Of a stretch of 64,000 nt of DNA, positions 53,801 through 64,000 are shown in pieces. The DNA lies in NCBI RefSeq assembly GCF_019059575.1, contig NW_024881691.1, positions 124,001 through 188,000 of the forward strand, in the 5' to 3' direction. How positions within the stretch are numbered: position 1 is the first letter of the stretch; every line of letters begins with the position of its first letter. Below the pieces are notes generated by a model, which saw nothing but the letters and a program-made list of their open reading frames with translations, ran no database searches and had not been told where the DNA came from. The position numbers and the translations under genes were made by a program. This stretch comes from Amphibalanus amphitrite. Its lineage: Eukaryota; Arthropoda; Thecostraca; Balanomorpha; Balanidae.

Positions 53801-55640
53801 TAACCAGAAGAGCCGCCGCATGGTTTTCTCAACAGGTTTTTGTGGAGCGGGCCGCCGATTCTCGGACGAATGGCTCCACTGGGGCGCCGTTCGGCACGGT
53901 CATGATGACCGGAAATCGGCCATCAGCGGGCAGCCGACGTCCGCAAACCGTGCACGGCCCAATGTCGGCAGCTGGGACGCGGCCGGTTACGAGCGCGAAC
54001 GGTCAGAGCGGACCGGCCCGCGGCTCTTCAGTGGTGGTGGATGGCGGAGGCGCCACACAGGAGCCGACAATGCACAGCACGAGTCCGGTGACCGAGACGG
54101 TCTGTGGTCGGCGCTGTTCCTCCGCCCAATGTCTATTGAGCGACTCACGGCGAAGGTGACAGCCTGTGGTCGTCGCTGTCTGTCCGTTTTTCCGTCTGCA
54201 GACGATAAAGCGACTCCGGTGAAGGTGTGCTGGCCTGCGGTCGGCACTGTCCGTCTGTCCGTCCGCCGCCCATGCAGCGGCTCCCGGTGACGCCCGGCGT
54301 GATCACAGGTGCACGGGCGTGCCCGGCCACTGCCAACGGCTTAATCGGCATTCATAGAAACGTTACCGGCGTGATCTGCCGACGGAGCGCGCCGACCGGA
54401 CCGCGGCGGGCCGGCACCAAAGCGCGCCGCCGCCCGGTGATTTGTGACTCAGTTTTATTCGGCGCGGTATTTTGCCGTTAATGCATACTAAGCCGGCAGT
54501 AAACGGTGCCGGCCGCAGCGCTCCGATCGTTGGACACCGAATACGACCATTGCTATTCATGGTTTTACGGACTGCTTCGGCCGGCGCCGGCTGCTGCCTG
54601 GCGGCAGGTAGCCGGGAACTGGGGGGCCCGGGTCAGCTGGGCACCGCTGCCGGGAGACGCGCAATGACCGGAAGGGCCTCGTAACAGCGGGACAGGGAGA
54701 CAGCCGCGTCCTGCTCAACTGTCGGACAACGGCGCTCCCACCAGCGCGCGGCGATCGGCGCGGCACGTCTCTTTGCAATATTGCATTACGAAACATGATT
54801 CCACTCTGTAAAAATGACCGTATTTATTGTTGTTGTTCAGTTGCAGTTAATTAGCACTATGCGTCACTGCACTGTGTCATGATAATATACGCTAGCGATT
54901 TGTTCCGACATTCTGAGCGAAGTGTTTAATAACAACTTGCATTTAATTATCTACCGCACTTTCTTTGTCACGATAGGCGTAAATCGTAATTCGTAAAATG
55001 GGTGTCGGTAAATGCAGTTAATTAACGCACTAGGGACTAGCTCGATTTTCATAGCCTCCGCGCCGTTTGATTGTGGTTATGGGCCATTTAAATGGCGTGG
55101 GGAACCATGCATAAACGCAATATCGCCCATAACACTACCGGCCGATCAATGTCGCAGAATGACATCAATAAATAACGGCGATAACACCGCAACGGACGGC
55201 TCATGTAGGGGATAATATCAAACACTTACAGTGGAATGTGCAAGCATTGCTGGGTAAATCACGGCGTAATTTTATGGGAGTTATTCTTTATGCTTAACTG
55301 AGCTCGTGTGCACGCTATTCTCAGCCGACATGTATATGGGGAACGGGACAACCTTCCGCAGTCGGCACAGAGGGCATTACGAGCGCTGACGCCAGCACAA
55401 TAGCTCACAGGAAAATGAAAAGCAAGCAAGCTGGAGCATCTCAGTTTCCCTCGAATTGATATGTCGCCGGAATACTAAACATGTCGACATGGCGGCGCTG
55501 ACAGTTGAATTAAAATCGGCAAAATGTGACCCATCATGTGTTGTATAGGGGCGCACAAATCACATCATTTCAGTCTTATTGTCTGAAGACGTTGCTGCTG
55601 GCTTGGCTGACGTTACAGTCTTGTAGCCTTCTCGCCACCA
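47860..55640. other. CpG-rich non-coding tract with AT-richer TAAT islands
   Basis: Very GC- and CpG-rich with only incidental overlapping frames, none with a recognisable domain. AT-richer islands at about 48.13-48.55, 50.03-50.20 and 54.78-55.32 kb contain repeated TTAATTA, TAATTAA and TTTAAATGG motifs. This looks like regulatory DNA of a gene outside the window, or its 5' non-coding part. Confidence 0.45.
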
Positions 55641-56440
55641 TAAGCTTTACTCAGGGGTGTCGATTTTTCAAAATGGTTGGGGGTGCTCAACCCCTGCACC
55701 GGGTGACAGATTGCAGCTTTGCCATGCGGCACAACCGTACAAGGCGGGGTTGGTTATCCCCATAAGGTACTGATAATGCCGGGATTTCTATATACTAACA
55801 TTTCCCAAGGGCAGAACGTTCTTCTTGAAAATCATTCTGCTCGTCCTAGTACTTGGCTACCTGATTAGTGATTACATAAACATCTTTCCGAAAAAAAAAA
55901 TATTTGCCGGCAGCATGGCAGCAGCCCTGACACCTCTGTAATAAGGTGACAGAAACCAATGACGGTGATTAGCACCGGTGCAGTAGCCGCTGCGGTCCGC
56001 AGGGGCGGACATTGCGCGGAGGCAACGGTAGCTACGAGGTTCTGGCGGTAATCAGACGATCCCAATATCGATGAAAAATGACAGGTGATCGCATTTGGAT
56101 ATTTACGGGTTTACGATTTTCCCCAGTGGCGCAGCCAGGTGGGCCGTGAGGCACGTGCCCCCCCCCCCATCAGGTTCGGGCCTCAGGGTCCCCTCGGGTT
56201 ATTCGGGCCTGAGGGGCCCTGAGGCGCCAATTGGCCGCTAAGGGTCAATGCTGGCCATATTTGGACATAGAAGGGATCCACGGGGCTCGTAAAAACCCCT
56301 CATGGGCCCACAAGTACCAACACTAAGATCTCCACAAGGGCCCCAAGCCAGTCTCTGAGGGCCACTTGGCGGCCTCTGAGGGCCCCTTACCGGCTTCGGA
56401 GGGCCACATGTCAGACTATGGGGGTCTTAACCGGCCTATT

Positions 56441-56800
56441 CCCAGCCAGCAAATTTGGTCCTGGCCGTAGCTGGTCTTACTCTGGCTAGCTCCGGCATTT
56501 GCTCCGGCTAAAGTATGGGCAATGTCTGGGGCCCTACGGGAGCTGACACACGATACCGGAGCTCGCCCGCATCACAGCCGGACTTATGCCGCATCAGCCG
56601 TGCCGTACCTCCACCGTACTTCAGCCACAGTAAGCCAGAGCAGCTATGAGGTGCAGCCGGACCTGGTCGTAGGGAGCCGGACTTGAGCCATGGCAGGGAG
56701 TCTGACTTGAGCCAGACTTGGCGGTTCGGAACCATAACAACCCGGGAGCGCTACGGCATATACTGGCTAGCCGGAATAGAGCCGTATCGACCCAAACCCC
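56441..56800 (-). mobile_element. CCCAGCCAGC-type element, copy 2
   Basis: Minus-strand homologue of the 18.6-19.3 kb element; shares CCGGCTAGCCAGT, CTGCTCTGGCTTACTG and GCACGGCTGATGCGGCATAA blocks in order and ends at the CCCAGCCAGCAAATTTGG terminus. The other end appears truncated. Confidence 0.65.
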
Positions 56801-57218
56801 GGATCTGACGGCGATACCCTCGTCAGTTATCCAGCGACCCTGACGGTCCCACACAGGTGACTCGGAGGGTCACAGCGGCGTCTGAGAGCACCATGTCCGG
56901 TCTCTGAGAACCCCACAAGGCTCCTGAAGGCACCGGTGACCTCTTGATATCTTCTTGTCGGCCTATGAAGGGTCCGTTCCGAAACAGCAGTTCTGAGGGC
57001 CACACGCGCGCCTGTGATGGCCCTAAACCAGTGTCTCTGAGAGCCCCCACAACGGCGCCTGTGAGGGCCATCACCGGCAACTGTGGAGCACCTACACCGG
57101 CGCCTCCCAGGGCCATACATTGCATTGCCATATCTGAGGGCCCCGCACTAGTGCCTCTTAAGGCCCTATATCGGCGGCTCTGAGGGCCAAACACCGTCGC
57201 TTCTGAAGGCCCCACAAG

Positions 57219-57777
57219 CAGGGATGCGGAGCCGGAGCCGGAGCCGGAGCTGGAGCCGGAGCCGCCGGAGCCAGTATATTTTGCCCGGAGCCGGAGCCGG
57301 AGCCGGAGCCGTGAAACAACACAGCCCGGAGCCGGAGCCGGAGCCGGAGCCGTCAAAAAAGGGGCGACTCCGGCTCCGAGGAAAAAAATATTGACCTAAC
57401 TCGGTTTGACAGTACAAAGCAGTAAAACATGTGGTATTTATTCCAAATATCCTTGTTATGCAAATGCAGAAACAACGTGTGCCAATCCAATCGCCTTTTT
57501 TCTTCCACCCGTATTTATGAGATAATACACCTAAGAAAATACACCTAAAAACAACACCTAAGACCACCCGTATTTAATTAATCGCATAGGGAATGTACTG
57601 AGTAGGAGCCGGAGCCGGAGCCGGAGCCGCCGGAGCCGGACCATTTTACTCGGAGCCGGAGCCGGAGCCGGAGCCGTATTGACATTTCACCCGGAGCCGG
57701 AGCCGGAGCCGATTTTTTTCTCCGGAGCCGGAGCCGGAGCCGGAGCCGTCTGAAATTTCCACGGCTCCGCATCCCTG
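57219..57777. mobile_element. Small hAT element with GGAGCC hexamer interior
   Basis: Ends CAGGGATGCGGAGCC and GGCTCCGCATCCCTG with exact 8-bp duplications CCCACAAG (57211-57218, 57778-57785). Both shoulders are GGAGCC hexamer arrays, and the ends themselves grade into the hexamer. A short AT-rich centre has no coding capacity. Confidence 0.93.
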
Positions 57778-58349
57778 CCCACAAGTGCACATATGACGGC
57801 CACCCACCGGTGACATTTGAAGACCCCACACCGGCGACTCTGAGGGCCCCATCGGCGTCTGAGTCCGTGCCGGTCTCTAAAGACGACCCCACAGGGTTTC
57901 TGAAGGTACCACCGGCATCTGATGGCCCTTTGCCGGCCTCTGAGGGCCCGTCGCCGGTATCTGGAGCCCCCTGCCGGCTTGTAAAGGGTACGGGTTATCA
58001 GCTCTAAGGGTCAGACACTCGTGTACGACGGACCCACACCAGTGTCTCTGCAGTCTGCAACTTAACGCCTTTTTTCGCCCTTCTTCTTAAGACTAACTTT
58101 TCTTTTCTTTGCATTTTTATTTCATGCATTGTAAATTGCGTAATTGTTTTATTTTTAGCAGTGAAAGACTGCGGAACCAATTATTTTCCTCAAGCAGAGT
58201 TAGTGGGAGTTATTGAGGGACAAAATAATTGGGGGTGCTGACTGGAACATTTGGGGGTGCCCGGAAAACCATTGAGGGTGCTCATTTGAGCATTGGGGGT
58301 GCTGCAGCACCCCCAAAAGTATACAAATCGACACCCATGGCTTTACTAA

Positions 58350-59510
58350 ACTTAATTTTTTTGTTTTATACCTTCCTGCTCCGCGATTGCGGTATAGCTT
58401 CCTGATAGTCAGGAATCTCGGCCATGATACCAGATAACGTGAATCCTCGCTATCGTCCAAAATCACTCATTTTTAACACTCTATCTAGCCTTCATAGGTT
58501 CAGGTCAGCAATGTTCATCATGTGCGTTGTCCGTACGACCGGGGCACCCAGCCTCGCCCCTTCTCGGCGGTGTGCGTCCATGCTGGACCGTTCTCGGGCG
58601 CCGTGGCCCGCCGGTCCGTCTGTTAACAGCCATACGGGCCAGGCGGGTCCGTCCGTCACGTCTGCCCTGTCCGTCTGTCGCGCCGGGGGCGTGGTGAGCC
58701 GATGAGGGGCGGCGCTCATGCAAGTCAAGTCGGTGTGGACGGGGCGGCGCTGTCCCCGGCGCGGCGCGCTGTACCAGCTGTGTCCGGGGGCGGGCCGGCC
58801 GCATTCCCCGACCAGATGCGCCTTTTAAAGCGCGGAATGTGGACAATGCGCCGCGCGCCGGAGAGAGCCGGCCGCTCTGTCGCGACCCGTCTCCGGCGGC
58901 GCGCCGATCAATGGGCCGTCCGAGGAGGCCCTTCCCGCCGGGAGAGCGCCGCTAACGGGACCGCAGAGCCACTGGAGGAGCCGTCCTCGGCACCGACCGC
59001 TCCGGAGACGGAACACAGCGGAACATAGGAAACATAGACGAAACGCGGGAAAGACACTAGACAGGGCCAATTTCGTCAGTGTGCCTCTTATTGAACATTC
59101 CATTAGGCAGTTATGTGTATGTCCAAAGTTTTGCATTGTCTCCACTTTTCATGACACTGAGACATTCCTATTTATTTTCCCACTGTTTTACCCGAGCCCA
59201 GTGCGCGAAACAAGAACGAACAGATTTGTCCGAACATTGCCTGACTTCCGGTCTCAGGTTGGAAGTAATTAAAACTTCTCGTCGTTCCTCCCTGCAGTAT
59301 CTCGTTGTGTGACAGCGACCTCAGTCGCCTCGGCAGGCCGTATTTTCCTGTTGACCGGCGTTCCGGCGCTGCCGCGGCGCAGGCTCCCTCCTGTTGACCG
59401 CTGGACAGCGGCCGACCTCTTGTTGCGTCGGTAATTTATTTGCCGATAGATTGCGGGTTAGGCTTTGGCGGCAAGCCTCTGGCGAAGGATGGCGTTGTCA
59501 CAAATCTCTG
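58350..59510. other. Unannotated intergenic DNA, partly CpG-rich
   Basis: GC-rich from 58.53 to 59.03 kb, AT-richer around 59.1-59.3 kb. No gene recognised. Confidence 0.4.
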
Positions 59511-59524
59511 GCTCCGACGCCTCT

Positions 59525-60475
59525 CGGACGGCTCTGGGGAGCTGCGGCCGGGAAGCTGTGAGAGCCGGGGACTGCAGCCGGGGAGCTGTGGGAGCCGGGG
59601 ACTGCAGCCGGTGAGCTGTGAGAGCCGGGGAGCTGCGGCCGGGGAGCTGCAGTCGGGGAGTTGTGGGAGCCGGGGAGCTGTGGGAGCTGTGGGAGCTGCA
59701 GCTAGGGAGCTGTGGGAGCCGCGTACTGCAGCCGGGGAGCTGTGGGAGCTGGGGAGCTGTGGGAGCTGGGGAGCTGTGGGAGCTGGGGAGCTGTGGGAGC
59801 CGGGGAGCTGTGGGAGTCGGGGAGTGGGGAGCCGTGAGAGCCGGGGACTGCAGCCAGGGAGCTGTGGGAGCCGGGGAGCTGTGGGACTTGTGGGAGCCGG
59901 GGAGCTGTGGGAGCCAGGGAGCTGCAGTCGGGGAGCTGTGGGAGCCGGGGAGCCGGGGAGCTGTGGGAGCCGCGTACTGCAGCCAGGGAGCGTACTGCAG
60001 CCAGGGAGCGTACTGCAGCCGGGGAACTGTGAGAGCCGGGAGCCGTGGGAGCCGCGTACTGCAGCCAGGGAGCTGCAGTCGGGGAGCTGTGGGAGCCGGG
60101 GAGCTGTGGGAGCCGGAGAGCTGTGGGAGCTGCAGTCGGGGAGCTGTGGGAGCCGGGGAGCCGGGGAGCTGCAGTCGGGGAGCTGTGGGAACCGGGGAGC
60201 TGCGGCTGGGGAGCTGTGAGAGCCGGGGAGCTGCGGCTGGGGAGCTGCAGTTGGGGAGCTGTGGAAGCCGGGGAGCTGTGGGAGCCGGGGATCTGCGGCC
60301 GGGGAGCTGCGGCCGGGGAGCTGCGGCCGGGGAGCTGCGGCCGGGTAGCTGCGGCCGGGGAGCTGCGGCCGGGGAGCCGGGGAGCTGTGGCTGGGGAGCT
60401 GTGGGAGCCGGGGAGCTGCAGTCGGGGAGCCGGGGGCCCGGGGAGCTGCAGCCGGGGAGCTGCGGCCGCTCACGA
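59525..60475. repeat. GC-rich minisatellite of GGGGAGCTG units
   Basis: Degenerate tandem units of 15-17 bp, alternating GGGGAGCTGTGGGAGCC, GGGGAGCTGCAGTC and GGGGAGCTGCGGCC types. Long open frames on both strands are repeat artefacts. No inverted ends were found next to it. Confidence 0.93.
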
Positions 60476-60479
60476 TCCG

Positions 60480-62105
60480 GCGGCGGAGAGGCGGGCCGAG
60501 ATCCGGGACCGACAGATGCAACCCGGAACCGGGCCGCCCCGCCCCGCCCCGCCCGCCCCGCGTCGACGCGGAAGGCGAAAAATCACGCTCGGGGCCGCTT
60601 AGCCTGCAGCTGTGGCGCCGGCACGGACGGAGATGAATGGAGCTCCGACCGAATCACGAAACGGCCTATCACGCCACCGCGCGGGCGCAGAGCATTTGGG
60701 GAGTGGAGCGGCGTGTAGGGTCTGGGCATGGTGCAAGGTGCTGCTCAACGGAGCGACTTCCAACGAACTATTAACGCTCTCGAAGTTTTCTCGTGAGAAA
60801 TGGGGTCAATTGGTGACCTGTCACGAACTCACGATATCGGCAAGCGTCTCCTGTTGGACTGCCGTGACGACGGGCCGATCAAAACACCACGCCCGCGGAC
60901 GGACGGTCACGTCAGGCTTTACATGCGAGGAACAGCACCGACTTCCACCGGCTGGGCAGAAATCACATTATCGTGTGCGGCTGCCGCCCGCGATCCGCGC
61001 GCGCACCCCGCGCAATTCCACACGACGGGAGACAGTTCTCCCCGGCCGCAGCTCCAACGCGCCGGAACAACAGACTCATCCGCCGTTCCCGGCCGCAGGC
61101 TAGCGCGAGGGGCGTGCGAGGGGAGATACGGCCGCCGGAGGAAATTAACTGTCGCGTTCCGCCCAGGTGATGTGTTTTTGAATGTGGCGGTGTGACAGCG
61201 GCCCGCTTTGTCGCCGGCGGGCGGACGCCGAGCTGCGATTGTGAGCTGCGGGCTGCTGGCGGGCCGGGAGAGGAGGCTAGGCCGGCGGGCTCGGCTGTAA
61301 TGAAGCTGTATCGATTGGGAGGCTGGACGGCCGGCTCCGGCGGCTGCGTCCGACGCGCTGCGACGCCCGCTCGCGTCGTGCCGCCGCCAGCTCGGCAGGC
61401 ATCGATTCGCCGCTCCATCATACGCTGTTGACATGTAATTTGGGCTCTATCGGACGACACGTGCGTCTTTGTCGACGGCGCCGCGCGGCGCTTGCGTTTG
61501 ATGTTTTCTCAGGAAATTCGCCGGCGGGTGTGGCGACGGCTGATCGCAAAAACGACAGTCCGACGACCCGATTAAAAAACGTCAAGCGCCGACGTCGAGT
61601 TGATTGGATTTAGGATATCAAAAGTGGAGGGCTTGAAGTACTTATTTAGCAAGTATCTTCATTTCAAACATGCGGACGCGGTGTAGTTCAACCCCCCAGT
61701 CATCGGTTGCGACAGCGGGAGAAGAAAAAGGCGTGTTGCATCAGAAACATTAGGCGCGGCTGGGACGTTTTACATGGTGTCCAACAAATGAAACGTCACC
61801 CCGGCCCGATAGAGAACAAACAGAAGAAAGGAACGGAGCCCAGGGGTGGACTGAGATTAATGAAGTGCCAATTAGCTGTCGGCCGGCCGGTCGGACAAAC
61901 GGGCCGTATCGGCGGCGTCCGGACCGCGCTGCGGCCGCTCCCGGACCAGCCGCGGACAATGGGTCCGGTGTGCCGGTACACGACGGCCAGCCCGGCGGCG
62001 TGACCGAGCGTCCGACTCTGTCCCCGGCGCGGCGTCCACGGCCACTGCAGGCACGCAGGTGCCGAGCGGGACCACCCAGCGCACACAGCCAGCCTGGGTA
62101 CTCAC
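60480..62105. other. CpG-rich intergenic DNA, no gene recognised
   Basis: Continues the style of 47.9-54.7 kb: overlapping incidental frames, no domain. Confidence 0.4.
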
Positions 62106-62109
62106 GAGA

Positions 62110-63585
62110 TCTAACTACTCGGCGAACACATCCAGCCGAGCGGGATCACCCGGCGCAAACAGCTAGCCGGGAGACCCACGAGAAATAACCACTCAGCGAA
62201 CACATCCATGATCCAGCCGAGCGGGACCACCCGGCGCACACAGCAAGCCGGGAAACCCACGAAATCTAACCACTCGGCGAACACATCCAGCCGAGCGGGA
62301 CCACCCGGCGCACACAGCAAGCCGGGAAACCCACGAAAACTTACCACTCAGCGAACACATCCAGCCGAGCGGGACCACCCGGCGCACACAACAAGCCGGG
62401 AAACCCACGAAAACTTACCACTCAGCGAACACATCCAGCCGAGCGGGACCACCCGGCGCACACAGCAAGCCGGGAAACCCACGAAAACTTACCACTCAGC
62501 GAACACATCCAGCCGAGCGGGACCACCCGGCGCACACAGCAAGCCGGGAAACCCACGAAAACTTACCACTCAGCGAACACATCCAGCCGAGCGGGACCAC
62601 CCGGCGCACACAGCAAGCCGGGAAACCCACGAAATCTAACCACTCGGCGAACACATCCAGCCGAGCGGGACCACCCGGCGCACACAGCCAGCCTGGGTAC
62701 TCATGAGGTCTAACTACTCGGCGAACACATCCAGCCGAGCGGGATCACCCGGCGCACACAGCTAACCGGGAAACCCACGAAAACTTACCACTCAGCGAAC
62801 ACATCCAGCCAAGCGGGACCACCCGGCGCACACAGCAAGCCGGGAAACCCACGAAATCTAACCACTCGGCGAACACATCCAGCCGAGCGGGACCACCCGG
62901 CGAACACATCCAGCCGGGAGACCCACGAGAACTAATCACTCAGCGAACACATCCAGCCGAGCGGGACCACCCGGCGCACACAGCAAGCCGGGAAACCCAC
63001 GAAATCTAACCACTCGGCGAACACATCCAGCCGAGCGGGACCACCGGCGAACACATCCAGCCGGGAAACCCACGAAAACTTACCACTCAGCGAACACATC
63101 CAGCCGAGTGGGACCACCCGGCGCACACAGCTAGCCGGGGTACCCACGAGATCTAACTACTCGGCGAACACATCCAGCCGAGCGGGACCACCCGGCGAAC
63201 ACGTCCAGCCGGGAGACCCACGAGAACTAACCACTCAGCGAACACATCCAGCCGAGCGGGACCACCCGGCGCACACAGCAAGCCGGGAAACCCACGAAAT
63301 CTAACCACTCGGCGAACACATCCAGCCGAGCGGGACCACCGGCGAACACATCCAGCCGGGAAACCCACGAAAACTTACCACTCAGCGAACACATCCAGCC
63401 GAGCGGGACCACCCGGCTCACACAGCTAGCCGGGAAACCCACGAATACTTACCACTCAGCGAACACATCCAGCCGAGCGGGACCACCCGGCGCACACAGC
63501 TAGCCGGGAAACCCACGAAATCTAACCACTCGGCGAACACATCCAGCCGAGTGGGACCACCCGGCGCCCACAGCCAGCCGGGATG
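62110..63585. repeat. 74-bp satellite array, about 20 copies
   Basis: Head-to-tail units of about 74 bp built on CGAACACATCCAGCCGAGCG, GACCACCCGGCGCACACAGC and GCCGGGAAACCCACGA. Some units are shortened or fused. Two unit variants (AAACTTACCACTCAGCG and AATCTAACCACTCGGCG) alternate irregularly. Confidence 0.96.
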
Positions 63586-63589
63586 CCGT

Positions 63590-64000
63590 TGCCGCACGAC
63601 AGAGTGGTGACACTAGATTGATCTATTCGGCGCACGTTGCCAGCTAGAGCACTTCACGGATAGGCTTTTTAGGATCCGGCCCGGCCCATATCCGGCAAGT
63701 CATATCCAGATCCGCCCATTATCCGCCTTTCTTTGAATATCAGAATCCGGCCCACCCATGGCCCGTATTGCAGCCAAACTTCCAAAAAATATCCGTAATT
63801 ATCCGTTTCACCAATAACTGGTTTCACCCAAAACTGGACTAACAAATTCAATCTAAGGGACCAGACAGCCATACATCTCACAGACCATCATGGTTCCAAA
63901 AACCATGCTTATAAACCTAAAACCACATGAAAATCACCACATTGGTAAGCTAGGTATCATCCTGCCGCTTAACACATTAGGTTAATTTTTAACTTCAATG
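63590..64000. other. Flank of the satellite, ATCCG-rich
   Basis: Around 63.67-63.81 kb, ATCCG, ATATCCG and GGCCCA motifs recur in degenerate form. It may be the start of another repeat that leaves the window. Confidence 0.3.

Larger units (their letters stand above)
55652..58339. mobile_element. Composite hAT element with satellite-like interior and nested insertions
   Basis: Outer ends CAGGGGTGTCGATTT and AAATCGACACCCATG, flanked by exact 8-bp duplications GCTTTACT (55644-55651, 58340-58347). Nested are a second hAT end at 56124 (CAGTGGCGCAGCCAGG, same family as 33495; no partner end found), the CCCAGCCAGC repeat at 56441, and a complete small hAT element at 57219. Much of the rest is a degenerate array of CTGAGGGCCCC-type units of about 30 bp. 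No transposase frame. Confidence 0.9.

Noticed and set aside
59436-60718. Frames of 361 and 366 codons, Ser/Pro or Gly/Ser/Cys-rich
   Set aside because: Produced by the GGGGAGCTG minisatellite on opposite strands; no independent coding evidence.
62110-63585. CRISPR-like array
   Set aside because: Eukaryotic context, no unique spacers, units are contiguous and variable: a satellite.

Overview
The window looks like eukaryotic nuclear DNA from an arthropod. A crustacean is my best guess, and I cannot place it more finely. The reasons are GT-AG introns with matching phases, an SLC6-type transporter, proteins of arthropod-cuticle style with Tyr-Gly-Ala-Pro (GYGAP) motifs, tRNA-derived SINEs, and many hAT, piggyBac-like and Tigger-like DNA elements. 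No virus-like element was recognised.

Layout. (1) 0.3-3.1 kb, minus strand: three exons that together encode the RFX-type winged-helix DNA-binding domain of an RFX5/RFX7-like factor; both ends of the gene are missing. (2) 5.4-17.4 kb, plus strand: a complete CNOT4 gene (RING, coiled coil, RRM, CCCH finger, long Pro/Ala-rich tail; eight coding exons, about 838 residues), with a SINE, a piggyBac-like MITE and a foldback element in its introns. (3) 18.6-41.1 kb: a cluster of minus-strand genes. Three share one architecture: a 5-8 codon first exon that starts the signal peptide, a phase-0 intron, a second exon that finishes the signal peptide and carries a Gly/Lys/His-rich block, a phase-2 intron, and one large low-complexity exon with Thr-Val-Thr-Val and Gln/Pro/Tyr repeats. 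They look like structural secreted (cuticle or matrix) paralogues. Between the first and second lies an intronless, strongly divergent SLC6 transporter-like gene. Between the second and third lie nested transposons.

(4) 41-46 kb: a candidate divergent exon, a hAT-type element filled with a minisatellite, a small hAT MITE and a second SINE. (5) 46-62 kb: GC- and CpG-rich DNA without a recognisable gene, broken by AT-richer islands with TAAT-type cores, a 22-bp TGACTGACG array, a nested hAT composite and a GC-rich minisatellite. (6) 62.1-63.6 kb: a 74-bp satellite array.

The most interesting points are the three-gene secreted family, an in-frame TAG followed by 74 further in-style codons in its largest member, small terminal-inverted-repeat elements whose interiors are tandem minisatellites, and piggyBac-like MITEs rich in AGGTCA nuclear-receptor half-sites, including a triple DR1. 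All assignments come from reading the sequence; no database search was run.
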